From Rikenellaceae bacterium (GTDB lineage: Bacteria > Bacteroidota > Bacteroidia > Bacteroidales > Rikenellaceae): a stretch of 64,000 bases of DNA. The notes beneath the pieces were generated by a model. It was not told where the DNA came from and did not search any database. It was given only the letters and a program-made list of their open reading frames with translations. Of the stretch, positions 40,558-50,932 are shown piece after piece (position 1 is the stretch's first letter; every line of letters begins with the position of its first letter). The stretch spans positions 1 to 64,000 of the forward strand of contig SUZB01000008.1 of NCBI GenBank assembly GCA_015060115.1, written 5' to 3'. The translations under genes and the position numbers were made by a program.

Positions 40558-41247
40558 TTAGTTCTGGATACGGAACGATACGGGAAGGGTGTAGGTAACA
40601 CGCACAGGCTTGTTACGCTGCTTACCGGGCTTCCACTTAGGAGACTTCTGCAACACTGCGATAGCTGCCTCCGACAAGGTCTTATCGGGCGACTGAAGCA
40701 CCTGAATGTTAGAGAGCTTACCGTCCTTCTCTACGACGAACTTGATAACTACATTACCCTGGATGCCGTTCTCCAATGCAATCTGGGGATACTTAACATT
40801 GCTCTGTACCCAGTTACGGAACTTCGAAAGATCACCACCCTGGAATGTGGGCATCTCCTCAGCATTAACGAAGATCTCCTCCTCCTCGATCTCCTCCTCC
40901 TTCTCCTCGATGATGATATCGAAGTCGTCGAAGTCGTCAGCATCGTCAGCAAATACGATGTTGGTCTCAATCTTCTGGTCGTTAGATACGATGTTGAGGA
41001 CATCGGTTACAACCTGAGCCTGTGCCTTCTGCTGCTCAGGAGGTGTCTCTGGCTGGTCCTGACGGGTGTTGTCAATCTGCTCAACCTCGGTAGTCTCCTT
41101 CTTGGGTGGCTTGTACTCGCCAGCCTCAGGCTTAGAGCTGATAGACAATGCAAGGCCTGTGATACCGAGAGCGATCACCAGACCAATCATCAGGTAAAGC
41201 GACTTCTTGTTCTCAAGATCCGCTTTGGGTGATTTCTTAATCTCCAT
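40558..41247 (-). CDS. tonB: TonB family energy transducer
   Basis: A 229-residue protein that passes the proton-motive force to outer membrane receptors. One membrane helix (residues about 17-36, LYLMIGLVIALGITGLALSI) anchors it. The periplasmic linker is not the proline-lysine type but includes a long acidic run near residues 100-125 (DDADDFDDF, EEKEEEIEEEE). The C-terminal TonB domain begins near MPTFQGG (about 135) and includes GNVVIKFVVEKDGKLSNIQVL and SPKWKPGKQRNKPVRVTYTLP. No ExbB/ExbD genes lie nearby. A -7 box TATATTTG is at 41330-41337. Confidence 0.9.
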   Translation of the reverse strand: MEIKKSPKADLENKKSLYLMIGLVIALGITGLALSISSKPEAGEYKPPKKETTEVEQIDNTRQDQPETPPEQQKAQAQVVTDVLNIVSNDQKIETNIVFADDADDFDDFDIIIEEKEEEIEEEEIFVNAEEMPTFQGGDLSKFRNWVQSNVKYPQIALENGIQGNVVIKFVVEKDGKLSNIQVLQSPDKTLSEAAIAVLQKSPKWKPGKQRNKPVRVTYTLPVSFRIQN

Positions 41248-41329
41248 TTATAGTTAATTTTTTAGTTTTTAGTAACTTATCCTCGAAAGTGTGTGGCACA
41301 GTCATACGCACGCGCGCACTTTGCTATGC

Positions 41330-41337
41330 AAATATAC
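41330..41337 (-). promoter_or_regulatory. -7 promoter box for tonB
   Basis: Read leftward TATATTTG, followed by a GC-rich alternating purine/pyrimidine leader (41305-41320). The leader to the ATG is about 80 nt. A facing TAAATTTG box at 41391-41398 may serve rlmN. Confidence 0.6.
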
Positions 41338-41419
41338 ATATAAAAATTCAAAAAATATCAAATCAGGTGGAAAAATATTTATTTTTCACTAAATTTGTAG
41401 TCGATTAGTGGATTTGTTT

Positions 41420-42448
41420 ATGAGTACCAACCCCCGAACTATGCTATATGGCGCCTCGCTTAGTGAGTTGGAGATGCTCACCAAGGAGCTCGAATTGCCA
41501 CGATTTGCCGCCAAGCAGATCGCACAATGGCTCTACAAGCGCTTCGTAGGCACGATTGATGATATGACCAACCTCTCGAAGGTGGCACGCGAAAGGCTTA
41601 AGGAGCGTTGCGACCTCGGCTTGTCGGCACCTCTCAAGGTATCGACATCGTCTGATGGCACCAAAAAGTACCTCTTCCGCACCTCCGAGGGCGAATATAT
41701 CGAGTCGGCGCTTATCCCCGATGGTGAGCGTATGACCCTCTGTGTATCTTCGCAGGCGGGTTGCCGTATGGGGTGCAAATTCTGCGCTACGGGGCGTATG
41801 GGCTTTCGTCATCAGCTCCCTGCCACCGAGATTCTCAACCAGATAATCTCTATCCCCGAACGCGATAGGCTCACCAACCTTGTCTTTATGGGTATGGGCG
41901 AGCCGTTGGATAATATCGACAACCTTCTGCGCACGCTCGACATCCTCACCTCGGAGTGGGGCTTGGCGTGGTCGCCTACACGCATCACCGTCTCGACAGC
42001 GGGTGTGGCGAAGAACCTGCCCCGACTGCTCGATGAGTCGAAGGTGCACCTTGCAGTGTCGTTGCACAACCCCTTCCCTGAGGAGCGCCGTGAGATTATG
42101 CCAATAGAGAACGCCTACTCGATTAAGGAGGTGTGCGATATTCTTCGTCGCTACGACTTTACACACCAGCGCCGAGTCTCGTTTGAGTATATCGTGTTGG
42201 AGGATATGAACTGCTCCGCACGCCATATCAAGGAGCTTTCGCGCCTCTTAGATGGCATCAAGTGCCGTATCAACCTTATCCGCTTCCACCGTATCCCCGA
42301 TTCGCCATTCTTCTCTCCACCGTTGGAGCGAATTATCGAGTTTCGTGATACGCTCACCAAGCGCGGTATCCAAACCACCCTGCGTGCATCGCGTGGCGAA
42401 GATATCGAGGCGGCGTGCGGTCTATTATCAACTGCCGAAAAGAGATGA
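41420..42448 (+). CDS. rlmN: 23S rRNA/tRNA (adenine-C2)-methyltransferase RlmN
   Basis: A 342-residue radical SAM enzyme that methylates C2 of A2503 in 23S rRNA and A37 in some tRNAs. The cluster-binding motif CRMGCKFCATG lies near residue 115, with the typical FMGMGEPLDN near 160 and the N-terminal helical domain before it. The second catalytic cysteine near the C terminus is in EAACGLL. The ATG at 41420 is preferred over the GTG at 41408. The GH97 gene starts 2 nt after the stop, an odd pairing. Confidence 0.94.
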   Translation: MSTNPRTMLYGASLSELEMLTKELELPRFAAKQIAQWLYKRFVGTIDDMTNLSKVARERLKERCDLGLSAPLKVSTSSDGTKKYLFRTSEGEYIESALIPDGERMTLCVSSQAGCRMGCKFCATGRMGFRHQLPATEILNQIISIPERDRLTNLVFMGMGEPLDNIDNLLRTLDILTSEWGLAWSPTRITVSTAGVAKNLPRLLDESKVHLAVSLHNPFPEERREIMPIENAYSIKEVCDILRRYDFTHQRRVSFEYIVLEDMNCSARHIKELSRLLDGIKCRINLIRFHRIPDSPFFSPPLERIIEFRDTLTKRGIQTTLRASRGEDIEAACGLLSTAEKR

Positions 42449-42450
42449 TT

Positions 42451-44487
42451 ATGAGAAAGTTGCTTGCAATATTTATCGTCGCTGTTCTCTCTGTGGGCTA
42501 TGCCTTCGGCGAGGAGCGCCGTGTTGAGGTAAGACACAACGAGTGGGGTAGTTCGGTATATGATTTTCCTACCATCACCCTCGACTGGAGTGATGGCTCA
42601 CTTCGTTGGTCGATAGGCTATGGCGCAAAGCAAAATGGCGACACGCGCAAGGAGATTATGGCACCCTCGCGCCTTAAGATGACCACATCTAAGGGCGTTT
42701 GGGGCGAGAATATCCGCGATGCGAAGGTTGTGCCAACGGGGGAGTATGATTCCTACTATATCTACGATAGTGCCATTGTAGATTTTGGCGATTACAGTGT
42801 AGAGTTGCGTGTCTGCGATGATGGCGTTGCCTACCGCTTTATCTCGAACATAGACGAGGAGTTTACCGTTGTCGATGAGTTGGCGGAGTTCTCGTTTGAT
42901 GCCAATGACAAGGCGTGGATTCCCTATGTCAATTTCCGACCCGATGCCACCTCGGACTACGCTACGCAGTTTGAGACCTCGTTTGAGAATATCTACTCGA
43001 TTACGAAGCTTAAGGACATCGACTGGCGTAGGTTGATTTTCGCTCCGATATTCTTGGAGCATAAGGGTCTAAAATCCTGGATTTCAGAGGCTAACCTTGA
43101 GGATTACCCCGGTATGTTTTTCTCGAATCGCGACCAAGATGGCACGATAGATACCGAGTTTGCCCCTGTGCCCGATGTGGTGGAGCGTGGCGGTTACAAT
43201 ATGTTGCAGGGTATGGTCAAGAGTCGCAAACCCTATATTGCCGAGTGCAAGGGTAGGCGTACCTTCCCTTGGCGTGTTGTTGCCGTAGGCAAGGAGGATA
43301 GAGATATTGCCAACAACACCCTTGTGTGGGAGCTTGCCGATGAGTGCCGTATCGAGGATACCTCGTGGATTAAGCCGGGCAAGGTGGCCTGGGAGTGGTG
43401 GAACGACTGGGGCTTGGAGGGCGTAGACTTCAAGCCGGGTATCAACAACCAGACTTATAAGTACTATATCGACTTTGCCTCGCGCTACGGCATCGAGTAT
43501 GTAATCCTCGACGAGGGTTGGTCGGTTAAGGGTGAGGCAGACCTAATGCAGGTTGTGCCTGAGATAGATATTGCCGAGTTAGTTGCTTACGGCGAGGAGC
43601 GTGGCGTGGGCATCATTCTCTGGGCTGGCTACTGGGCGCTTAATCGTGATATAGAGGGTCTATGTAAGCACTACTCCGAGATGGGCGTTAAGGGGTGGAA
43701 GGTAGACTTCCTCGACCGCGATGACCAGGAGATGGTGCGCTTTGTTTATGACTTGGCCGAGATTGCGGCAAAATACAAGTTACTCGTTGATTATCACGGT
43801 GTTTACAAGCCTACGGGTCTGCAGCGAACATACCCCAACGCCATAAATTTTGAGGGTGTTCACGGCCTTGAGACGATGAAGTGGCTCGGCAGGGAGCACG
43901 ACCAGATAACCTACGATGTAACAATTCCGTTTATTCGTGCCGTGGCAGGCCCTATGGACTACACTCCAGGTGCTATGCGCAACGCACCATGTGAAAAGTA
44001 CGAACCAAACTACTCACGCCCAATGAGTCAGGGTACAAGGTGTCATCAGCTGGCGATGTATGTGGTCTATAATCAGCCACTTGCCATGCTCTGCGACTCA
44101 CCAACGGCATACAAGAAAGAGCCAGAGTACACCAATTTCCTCGCCGAAATACCTACGGTATGGAGTGGTAAAAGAGTCCATAAGGGTTATATTGGCGAGT
44201 ATGTCATTGTTACAGCCACAGCCAACGATAAATCTGAGTATATAGCAGGTCTCAATGGCAATACCCCACGACCTATACCTTTGATTCTGCCTACCGACTT
44301 TGACTGTGAGGTAGAGTCTATTGAGGTGTGGATAGATGGCGACAACGCCTCGGTTGATGGCACAGACTACGAACATTTCGTAATACCCTCGTACGATGTT
44401 AAGGCGCTAAGAGAGGCTTTAGAGGGAAGAGTTATGGCAGCTGGTGGAGGCTATGTCTATAAGATAACACCCAAAAATAAGAAGTAA
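42451..44487 (+). CDS. Glycoside hydrolase family 97 enzyme (alpha-galactosidase-type)
   Basis: A 678-residue exported enzyme. The signal peptide ends near residue 20 (VGYAFG). An N-terminal beta-sandwich (about 25-290) precedes the TIM barrel, with AWEWWNDWGLEG near 315, VILDEGW near 355, and a C-terminal beta domain. The residue after KV in GWKVDFLDRDDQ, Asp419, lies where retaining GH97 alpha-galactosidases have their nucleophile; the inverting SusB-type alpha-glucosidases lack it. A glutamate in NFEGVHGLE near 470 would be the acid/base. The retaining, galactose-type reading is inference from these motifs. It is the first enzyme of a short glycan cluster with two GH92 genes. Confidence 0.82.
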   Translation: MRKLLAIFIVAVLSVGYAFGEERRVEVRHNEWGSSVYDFPTITLDWSDGSLRWSIGYGAKQNGDTRKEIMAPSRLKMTTSKGVWGENIRDAKVVPTGEYDSYYIYDSAIVDFGDYSVELRVCDDGVAYRFISNIDEEFTVVDELAEFSFDANDKAWIPYVNFRPDATSDYATQFETSFENIYSITKLKDIDWRRLIFAPIFLEHKGLKSWISEANLEDYPGMFFSNRDQDGTIDTEFAPVPDVVERGGYNMLQGMVKSRKPYIAECKGRRTFPWRVVAVGKEDRDIANNTLVWELADECRIEDTSWIKPGKVAWEWWNDWGLEGVDFKPGINNQTYKYYIDFASRYGIEYVILDEGWSVKGEADLMQVVPEIDIAELVAYGEERGVGIILWAGYWALNRDIEGLCKHYSEMGVKGWKVDFLDRDDQEMVRFVYDLAEIAAKYKLLVDYHGVYKPTGLQRTYPNAINFEGVHGLETMKWLGREHDQITYDVTIPFIRAVAGPMDYTPGAMRNAPCEKYEPNYSRPMSQGTRCHQLAMYVVYNQPLAMLCDSPTAYKKEPEYTNFLAEIPTVWSGKRVHKGYIGEYVIVTATANDKSEYIAGLNGNTPRPIPLILPTDFDCEVESIEVWIDGDNASVDGTDYEHFVIPSYDVKALREALEGRVMAAGGGYVYKITPKNKK

Positions 44488-44489
44488 CT

Positions 44490-46733
44490 ATGCTCCGCAA
44501 ACTAACACTAATATTGTTCCTTATTGCAAGCGTGTGCATCAAGGCGCAAGCACAGAGCGATAACACCCAATATGTAGACCCATTTATCGGCACTGCCGAC
44601 TACTCGGCAACACACCCTGGTGCTGTTGTGCCACACGGTATGATGGCCGTTGTGCCGTTCAATGTTACAGGTTCGGAGCTTAACCGCTACGACAAGGATA
44701 CCCGTTGGTGGTCAACGCCTTACGATATTCGCAACAACTATTCCGTAGGCTTTGCTCACGGCGCTTTGAGTGGCGTGGGTTGCCCTGAGATGGGTGCTAT
44801 TATTACGATGGCAACAACGGGTGCAATGGAGGCCGATGCAGCCCTCCGAGGCTCAACCTACTCAGACGAGGTTGCCAAGCCCGGCTACTACGCAACGACA
44901 TACGATAGGTTTAATATTCGTGCCGAGGCTACCGCAACCGATAGAGCATCTGTCGAGCGCTACACCTTCAATGAGGGTGGCGAGGCAAATATCATCATCG
45001 ACCTTGGCACTGCGCTATCGAACGAGTCGGGCGCTATGCTTCGTCAGGTGAGCGCTACGGAGGTCGAGGGTATGCGCCTTTTGGGCACCTTCTGCTACAC
45101 CAACCAAGCCGTATTTCCTGTATATTTTGTGGCTCGTATCTCACAGCCTGCCACCAAGGTGCGCTATTGGAAGAGACAACCTGAGATGACAGGTGTCGAG
45201 GCGGCGTGGTCGGGCGATAGTGGCCAGTATAAGATTTACGAAAGCTACTCGCGCGAGATTATGGGCGACGATATTGGCGTATGCTTCTCGTTGGGCGAGG
45301 TAGAGCCAGGCACCGAGGTAGAGGTTAGAGTCGGCATATCGTATGTGTCGATTGAGGGTGCTCGACGAAATCTTGAGGCAGAGTGTGGCAAACGAAGCTT
45401 TGATGATGCCCTTTTAGGGGCACAGCGTAGTTGGAGCAATGCACTTGGCCGCATCCGTGTGGAGGGTGGCTCGGATGCTGACCGCACGATATTCTATACA
45501 GCCCTCTACCACGCACTCCTACACCCCAATATTGTTAGCGATGTCGATACGAAGTATCCCAAGATGGAGAGTGGCACGGTGGGCAGTGGTTACAACCGCT
45601 ATACGGTATTCTCGTTGTGGGATACCTACCGCAACCTACATCAGCTTCTCACATTGGTCTACCCCGATAGGCAGAGCGATATGGTGCGCACAATGGTCGA
45701 TATGTCGAAGGAGTGGGGCTGGTTGCCTCGTTGGGAGCTGTATGGTCGTGAGACCTTTACGATGGAGGGCGACCCCGCTATCCCCGTGATTGTGGATAGC
45801 TACCTCAAGGGCATCCGCGACTTCGATGTCGAGGCTGCGTACGCTGCTATGAAGCGCTCGGCAACAACGCCGGGCAAGGATAACCCCATTCGTCGTGATA
45901 TCGACCCCTATATCGAGCGAGGTTATATCCCCGTAGGTGTCTTTGCGCAGGATATGTCGGGCGATAACTCCGTATCGCACGCCTTGGAGTACTATGTTGC
46001 GGATAACGCCCTCGCCACCTTTGCCCGCGAGATGGGTGATGAGGAGTTTGCCCGCGATATGGAGCGCCGTGCTTCGGGCTGGCGCAACTACTACTCCGTG
46101 AAGGATGGCGCTATGCGACCTATCGACAAGAGTGGCGAGTTTGTTGGCGATTTCGACCCCGCTGCGGGCGCTAACTTCTCGAATACCATAGGTTTCCACG
46201 AGGGTAGCTCTTGGAACTACACCTTCTTCGTGCCCCACGATATCGAGGGTCTTATCAAGGTTATGGGCGGTGGCAAAAAGTTTGTCGAGCGCCTTGAGTG
46301 GGTCTTCGAGAATGGCCACTACGACCCCACCAACGAGCCCGATATCGCCTACCCCTACCTCTTTAGCCGTGTTAAGGGCTACGAATATCTTACGCAGGAG
46401 TGGGTTCGGAGGTTGCTTGACGAGAACTACACCACCGAGCCCGATGGTCTGCCCGGAAATGATGATACAGGCACGATGTCGGCGTGGGCCGTCTTCTCGA
46501 TGATGGGCATCTATCCCGACTGCCCCGGCGAGCCATACTATACCATCACAACACCTCGTTTCGAGCGTGTGGAGATGGATACCGACTATGGTACTATCGT
46601 TATTACGACCGAGGGCAAGGGCGACCATATTAGACGCAATGGCGTGGAGCTTGGCGGTAAGTCTATCAACCGCTTCCGTATCTCGCACGAAGAGCTTATG
46701 AAGGCAAAGGAATTAAATCTAAAACTATATTAA
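44490..46733 (+). CDS. Glycoside hydrolase family 92 exo-alpha-mannosidase
   Basis: A 747-residue calcium-dependent exported enzyme of GH92, which removes alpha-mannose from N-glycans or yeast mannan with inversion. The signal peptide ends near 22 (KAQAQS). The N-terminal YVDPFIGTADYSATHPGAVVPHGMM is the family start. The acid residue lies in EGSSWNYTFFVPHD near 570 and the base region in GNDDTGTMSAWAVFSMMGIYP near 650. It follows GH97 by 2 nt and precedes a small lipoprotein by 1 nt. Linkage specificity cannot be told from sequence. Confidence 0.9.
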   Translation: MLRKLTLILFLIASVCIKAQAQSDNTQYVDPFIGTADYSATHPGAVVPHGMMAVVPFNVTGSELNRYDKDTRWWSTPYDIRNNYSVGFAHGALSGVGCPEMGAIITMATTGAMEADAALRGSTYSDEVAKPGYYATTYDRFNIRAEATATDRASVERYTFNEGGEANIIIDLGTALSNESGAMLRQVSATEVEGMRLLGTFCYTNQAVFPVYFVARISQPATKVRYWKRQPEMTGVEAAWSGDSGQYKIYESYSREIMGDDIGVCFSLGEVEPGTEVEVRVGISYVSIEGARRNLEAECGKRSFDDALLGAQRSWSNALGRIRVEGGSDADRTIFYTALYHALLHPNIVSDVDTKYPKMESGTVGSGYNRYTVFSLWDTYRNLHQLLTLVYPDRQSDMVRTMVDMSKEWGWLPRWELYGRETFTMEGDPAIPVIVDSYLKGIRDFDVEAAYAAMKRSATTPGKDNPIRRDIDPYIERGYIPVGVFAQDMSGDNSVSHALEYYVADNALATFAREMGDEEFARDMERRASGWRNYYSVKDGAMRPIDKSGEFVGDFDPAAGANFSNTIGFHEGSSWNYTFFVPHDIEGLIKVMGGGKKFVERLEWVFENGHYDPTNEPDIAYPYLFSRVKGYEYLTQEWVRRLLDENYTTEPDGLPGNDDTGTMSAWAVFSMMGIYPDCPGEPYYTITTPRFERVEMDTDYGTIVITTEGKGDHIRRNGVELGGKSINRFRISHEELMKAKELNLKLY

Positions 46734-46734
46734 A

Positions 46735-47082
46735 ATGAGAAAGTTACTTAGTATTTTTGCAGTTATTGCAATGCTCAACTCTTGCGTGAGCGATCCTATT
46801 GAAGAAGATAGGAATTTATCTGACAACAGGAGTCATAGTGAGTCTCTTGAATCAATACTTACTCGCTCGGCGACTGAGGAGCCTGTGGATAGTATTACTA
46901 TGATTAGTAGGTCGCAATCAGATGTCGACAATTTGATGATGAGTCGTATAGTGTTACGCGATAGTATTTATGTCCTCTCTATTAACCGCGAGGCAGCCAG
47001 CTACTTAGGCGTAAGTCAAGAAGTATACGACAAATATTTGGATTATATCGAGGAGTTAAATACTAAAACTGAGGAGGAGTAG
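46735..47082 (+). CDS. Small hypothetical lipoprotein, AT-rich island
   Basis: A 115-residue protein that I do not recognise. The signal ends in a lipobox (AMLNSC, Cys17). The mature part is acidic and polar with no known domain; it contains RSATEEP and ends in a K/E-rich tail. It begins 1 nt after the GH92 stop, so it is in the same transcript. Base composition and codon choice shift toward A and T here, unlike the genes on either side. It forms a set with the next two genes. Confidence 0.6.
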   Translation: MRKLLSIFAVIAMLNSCVSDPIEEDRNLSDNRSHSESLESILTRSATEEPVDSITMISRSQSDVDNLMMSRIVLRDSIYVLSINREAASYLGVSQEVYDKYLDYIEELNTKTEEE

Positions 47083-47085
47083 ATT

Positions 47086-47700
47086 ATGAAAAAGATTATT
47101 ACTTGGATATCAATCATTATAGTAGCCACTATTGTATCCAGTTGCGAAGAAGATGAAAATCATAAAAGTTATTGCAATCTATCTATGTGCATAGATGCGC
47201 CATCGTTAAATTTAAACAACCGCCAATATGTTGCAATATGTGATGAAGATTATAGGAGAACTCCATATCGCAATATACGTTTTTCTATAATAAGACACAG
47301 CGAACAGTATTTTTTTGAATTTGATATGGGAACGCATCTTTTGGGACCTAAACGAGGTAATGGTCCTGAGGCTGAATTTCATTTTAACATATTACAAAGA
47401 AAGTACCCATTAGAGATAAACAAAAAATACCTTTTAGAAACAAGTGGTGACTTTATGACATCAAATTACTATTGTGGAGCAGATGTTAGACTTCTAATAG
47501 ATGGGGAGCGGTATTTATCAAATGATGGATGGTTTAAATTCACAGATATTGTGCTAGCTAACGGAGAGAAATACTACCCTAATCATAATTCAAGCATTAG
47601 TGAATTTAAATGTGAGTTTGAGTTTACAGCAGTGAAAGAGGGAGAGGAAGATGGTGAGAAATTAGTGGTTAGAAACGGCTCGTTCGCCGGTCGCAAGTAA
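47086..47700 (+). CDS. Hypothetical lipoprotein, AT-rich island
   Basis: A 204-residue protein, not recognised. The signal peptide MKKIITWISIIIVATIVSSC ends in Cys20, so it is a probable lipoprotein. The mature part has aromatic and charged strands (YFFEFDMGTHLLGPKRG, KYPLEINKKYLLETS) that look like a beta-rich domain. It lies 3 nt after the previous gene and 22 nt before the lipase-like gene. The codons are AT-rich (ATA, TTA, AGA), in contrast with the GC-leaning host genes. Confidence 0.6.
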   Translation: MKKIITWISIIIVATIVSSCEEDENHKSYCNLSMCIDAPSLNLNNRQYVAICDEDYRRTPYRNIRFSIIRHSEQYFFEFDMGTHLLGPKRGNGPEAEFHFNILQRKYPLEINKKYLLETSGDFMTSNYYCGADVRLLIDGERYLSNDGWFKFTDIVLANGEKYYPNHNSSISEFKCEFEFTAVKEGEEDGEKLVVRNGSFAGRK

Positions 47701-47722
47701 ATAATAAAAAAGAGGAGGAATT

Positions 47723-50700
47723 ATGAAGTTTTTTAAGAACTACATTGTGGTATGCGTTATCACAATACTATCTATCGGTGGTGCATTCGCTCAGAATGAT
47801 GGAGAGGAAGTGATGCGAGATGAACTAGATCGCATTTTTCGAGGGCTTAATAAAAATATGGTACCAACTGGCTTGTTATTGGATTATGCAATTGAATATA
47901 CTGATGTTAGGGCATACAATGGAAAGAGTTTAACAGATAGTACATTAGTAGATAGACATACTTTTACTAATATTCTTAGAACTCTACGATCATCAGTCGT
48001 TAATAATCAGACAAATCCTATCCCGTATGATATTTGGGGCGATGTAGAACGCCCGATAAATAGAGGAGGAAAGGTTACATTAATATCGACTCTATTCAAA
48101 TATAACTCAATAAAGGAAAATGCTCTTCAAGATAATCTAATATCGTACAGAAATGGAACGGTATACGATAATTTCAAAGATGGAGTATGGATTAATCCGT
48201 ATAATCAGTCCTACGCTTTTGCATTTGCACCAAGTTCTGAAATATATACTAATTCTAATATTTCATTTACACTTTTGCACCCGATAGAATTAAGAAATTG
48301 TAATTTCTCAAAGTTATATTTTGATGCTGGTGATGGACTGGGTTATAGGTTCATATCCCCATACTCTACTGGCGATATAAATGTTGTCTACGCCACAGAT
48401 GGTCTAAAAACTTTGCGACTAAGGGCAGTCATGCATGACGGAGAGGTTTTGAATGCCCACTGTCAGATTTTCATAGCATCAGAGTACAATGTAATTTTAA
48501 ATGGAACAGAAGATCCTGATGAGCAGTTTATAATGCGTGAGTTTACATCTGTGAATGGAAGTGTATCTGCCAATGTTGCGATAAAATTAGCATCAAATAA
48601 TGGTATAACTAAACCTTTTATAGTAGTTGAAGGTTTTGATCCTGTTGGATTAAATCTGCTGAATGCAGATGATTTGTTTGGAGCTACAAGATATGATGAA
48701 TTTTACAGTGACTATCTTGATAATGGACTCAATCCATTTAGAGAATTTGACTATATTTACATAGATTGGTATAATTCTACTGCGGATATTAGGCAAAATG
48801 CATATTTGCTTATTGATATAATTGAATATATTAATAATATCAAAACAACTTCTGAACCATTAGTTATTGTGGGCCAGAGTATGGGTGGTCTGGTAACCAG
48901 GTATGCTCTTCGTTTTATGGAGTTGGCAAACAAGCCCCACTATGTGTCGACATTTATTTCTCAGGATGTTCCACATCTTGGAGCAAATGTACCGTTGGGC
49001 CTGATCTATTGTTTTCATCAACTAATATGCTGTTTAAACGAAAATGACCATATAATTCCAGATAAATTTACTAAAGACATACTGTATGCATATTATAACA
49101 TATTACATTCTGATGCAGCTAAACAGATGCTCATAAACTATGTTGATGTAGATGGCAATTTAGATAACTCTATTCATAACGATTGGCAGAATACTTTAAA
49201 TGAATTAGGATTCCCGCGTGGAGATTGTGGTAGAAATATTGAGAATTTGGCCATAATAAATGGCGCTACTTATCAAATTAATGAAGATTTAATTAACGAC
49301 AAATATCTATTGAGTGTAGATGGAAAAATCTCTTCTAATTTTTGGTCTACATTAATCGTAAATCACCATTTAAATAATATTATTGAAGATTTAGTTGAGG
49401 AACAAATTGGAGGAGAACTTACTGATTGGCAAAAATTTAGACTAGCGTTTAATAAAACAAGCCTAGATGTAAATGCAAAAGTGCAACCGATGTGGAAGAA
49501 TATTTCTAGGAATGACCCGTTGTCAACTTTTAATCTTCATCTTAAAAAAACAATAAAATTTTTAGATTGCGAGATTAATAAAACATTGTATGATTCTGTT
49601 ATTGCAATACCTAATAGCGTATCTCTATGTTATGATGATTGCTGTGGATCGATTTACAATATTGATAAGGGTATCTCTGATTTTTATGATAAATTCTATT
49701 TGAACACTAAAGAATTTAATTTTGATTTTTCAAAGAACATCTTATTTATTCCTTCGTGTAGTGCGTTGAGCATTAGTAATATTACGCAAAATTTATTGTA
49801 TGCTGATTTTTATAATGATTATTCAACTCTAAATTTTGACACCCCATTCGATGCTTTCTTTGTTCCGGATGAAGTTGAACATCATATTATTGATACTGGA
49901 ATTAATAGCTTTGTTTGGGCATACAAACAAATGAGGATGAAAATTGAGGGTCCAGCAATTGTCCCAACAACTGCTACTTTTACGGTAAGCGGTTTAAATT
50001 TAGATGATACGATTACCTGGACATCTTCAGATCCTACTATCGCTGAGTTTGAAGAAAACGGCAAATTGGTCGCAAAGGGTAATGGCTTTGTAACCATTAC
50101 GGCAGAAACTTATAGAGGTGGTGAGTTATTCAGAAAGCAGAGAACCGTTAAAGTTGGAATGCCAGAATTCTGCATAACCAAGCAATATTATCCTAATGTG
50201 GGATATGAATTCACTGCAACCGTAACAGATAGCGAAGCAGAGTTTATCAATGACTTAGTAGCGAGTGGTGAAGTTAATTTTGAATGGAAGATTATTGATA
50301 GCGATGGTGTGCTGAACGATGTAGAAAGTTCAGGTGCCACTGCAACCTATATGATTGCAGAGGATGAATTGGTAACTATTGCAGTTAGTCTAATAACCTC
50401 TGAGGGTGAAAAGAGTCCGACAAGAACGCTTACAATTAATTTACAGACGCCTTTCAGTGTGAATTACAAGTATGTAGTGATAGATTCAGTAAAGCGCGTT
50501 TATTGGGTAAAAGAGGATGGAACATACGAAGTAGGTGTGCATACCGAGGACTTAACCTTTACATTCAGAAATTTAGCACTTGGTAGCGAAGACAATATCT
50601 TGTCATTGGCCAACAAGTACATTAAAGGTAACAAATGCTATATCGGTTACAATGATGAGGGTAATAATGTGAGAAAAACATTAGAAGGAGATAAAGTAAG

Positions 50701-50932
50701 CGGAGAATATAAATGGACTTTCCCTTTCTTCGATTTAGACATTTTCTGCAATGCCGTCAGCGTGGGTTTAATAATGAACGGTAATAATAGTGCAGTGATA
50801 AGTAATTATGAAATGGTTTTACTTAACACCAACTATGATCTTATACAAGAGGTCCCATTTGCAGTATTGTATAAACCAGTATTCCCCGAACCTTTGACAC
50901 CTCCGATACAACTTAACCCTATAGTTGACTAA
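47723..50932 (+). CDS. Large secreted alpha/beta-hydrolase (lipase-like) with Ig-like domains
   Basis: A 1069-residue protein with a signal peptide (residues 1-24, GGAFAQ). The first 290 residues are not recognised. A lipase-type alpha/beta-hydrolase fold follows: FIVVEGFDPVG near 300, the nucleophile elbow VGQSMGG with Ser386, and a possible catalytic histidine in EVEHHIID near 715. A Big_2-like Ig domain (TFTVSGLNLDDTITWTSSDP... GFVTITAE) spans about 740-815 and another beta domain about 820-910. The closest known architecture is that of secreted lipases or PGAP1-like hydrolases; the substrate is unknown. The coding sequence is AT-rich throughout, unlike its neighbours, which suggests recent transfer. 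Confidence 0.7.
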   Translation: MKFFKNYIVVCVITILSIGGAFAQNDGEEVMRDELDRIFRGLNKNMVPTGLLLDYAIEYTDVRAYNGKSLTDSTLVDRHTFTNILRTLRSSVVNNQTNPIPYDIWGDVERPINRGGKVTLISTLFKYNSIKENALQDNLISYRNGTVYDNFKDGVWINPYNQSYAFAFAPSSEIYTNSNISFTLLHPIELRNCNFSKLYFDAGDGLGYRFISPYSTGDINVVYATDGLKTLRLRAVMHDGEVLNAHCQIFIASEYNVILNGTEDPDEQFIMREFTSVNGSVSANVAIKLASNNGITKPFIVVEGFDPVGLNLLNADDLFGATRYDEFYSDYLDNGLNPFREFDYIYIDWYNSTADIRQNAYLLIDIIEYINNIKTTSEPLVIVGQSMGGLVTRYALRFMELANKPHYVSTFISQDVPHLGANVPLGLIYCFHQLICCLNENDHIIPDKFTKDILYAYYNILHSDAAKQMLINYVDVDGNLDNSIHNDWQNTLNELGFPRGDCGRNIENLAIINGATYQINEDLINDKYLLSVDGKISSNFWSTLIVNHHLNNIIEDLVEEQIGGELTDWQKFRLAFNKTSLDVNAKVQPMWKNISRNDPLSTFNLHLKKTIKFLDCEINKTLYDSVIAIPNSVSLCYDDCCGSIYNIDKGISDFYDKFYLNTKEFNFDFSKNILFIPSCSALSISNITQNLLYADFYNDYSTLNFDTPFDAFFVPDEVEHHIIDTGINSFVWAYKQMRMKIEGPAIVPTTATFTVSGLNLDDTITWTSSDPTIAEFEENGKLVAKGNGFVTITAETYRGGELFRKQRTVKVGMPEFCITKQYYPNVGYEFTATVTDSEAEFINDLVASGEVNFEWKIIDSDGVLNDVESSGATATYMIAEDELVTIAVSLITSEGEKSPTRTLTINLQTPFSVNYKYVVIDSVKRVYWVKEDGTYEVGVHTEDLTFTFRNLALGSEDNILSLANKYIKGNKCYIGYNDEGNNVRKTLEGDKVSGEYKWTFPFFDLDIFCNAVSVGLIMNGNNSAVISNYEMVLLNTNYDLIQEVPFAVLYKPVFPEPLTPPIQLNPIVD

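Noticed and set aside
40558..41247. Acidic run in the TonB linker as a novelty
   Set aside because: Glutamate-rich linkers occur in many Bacteroidota TonB proteins; noted in the feature but not raised as a finding.
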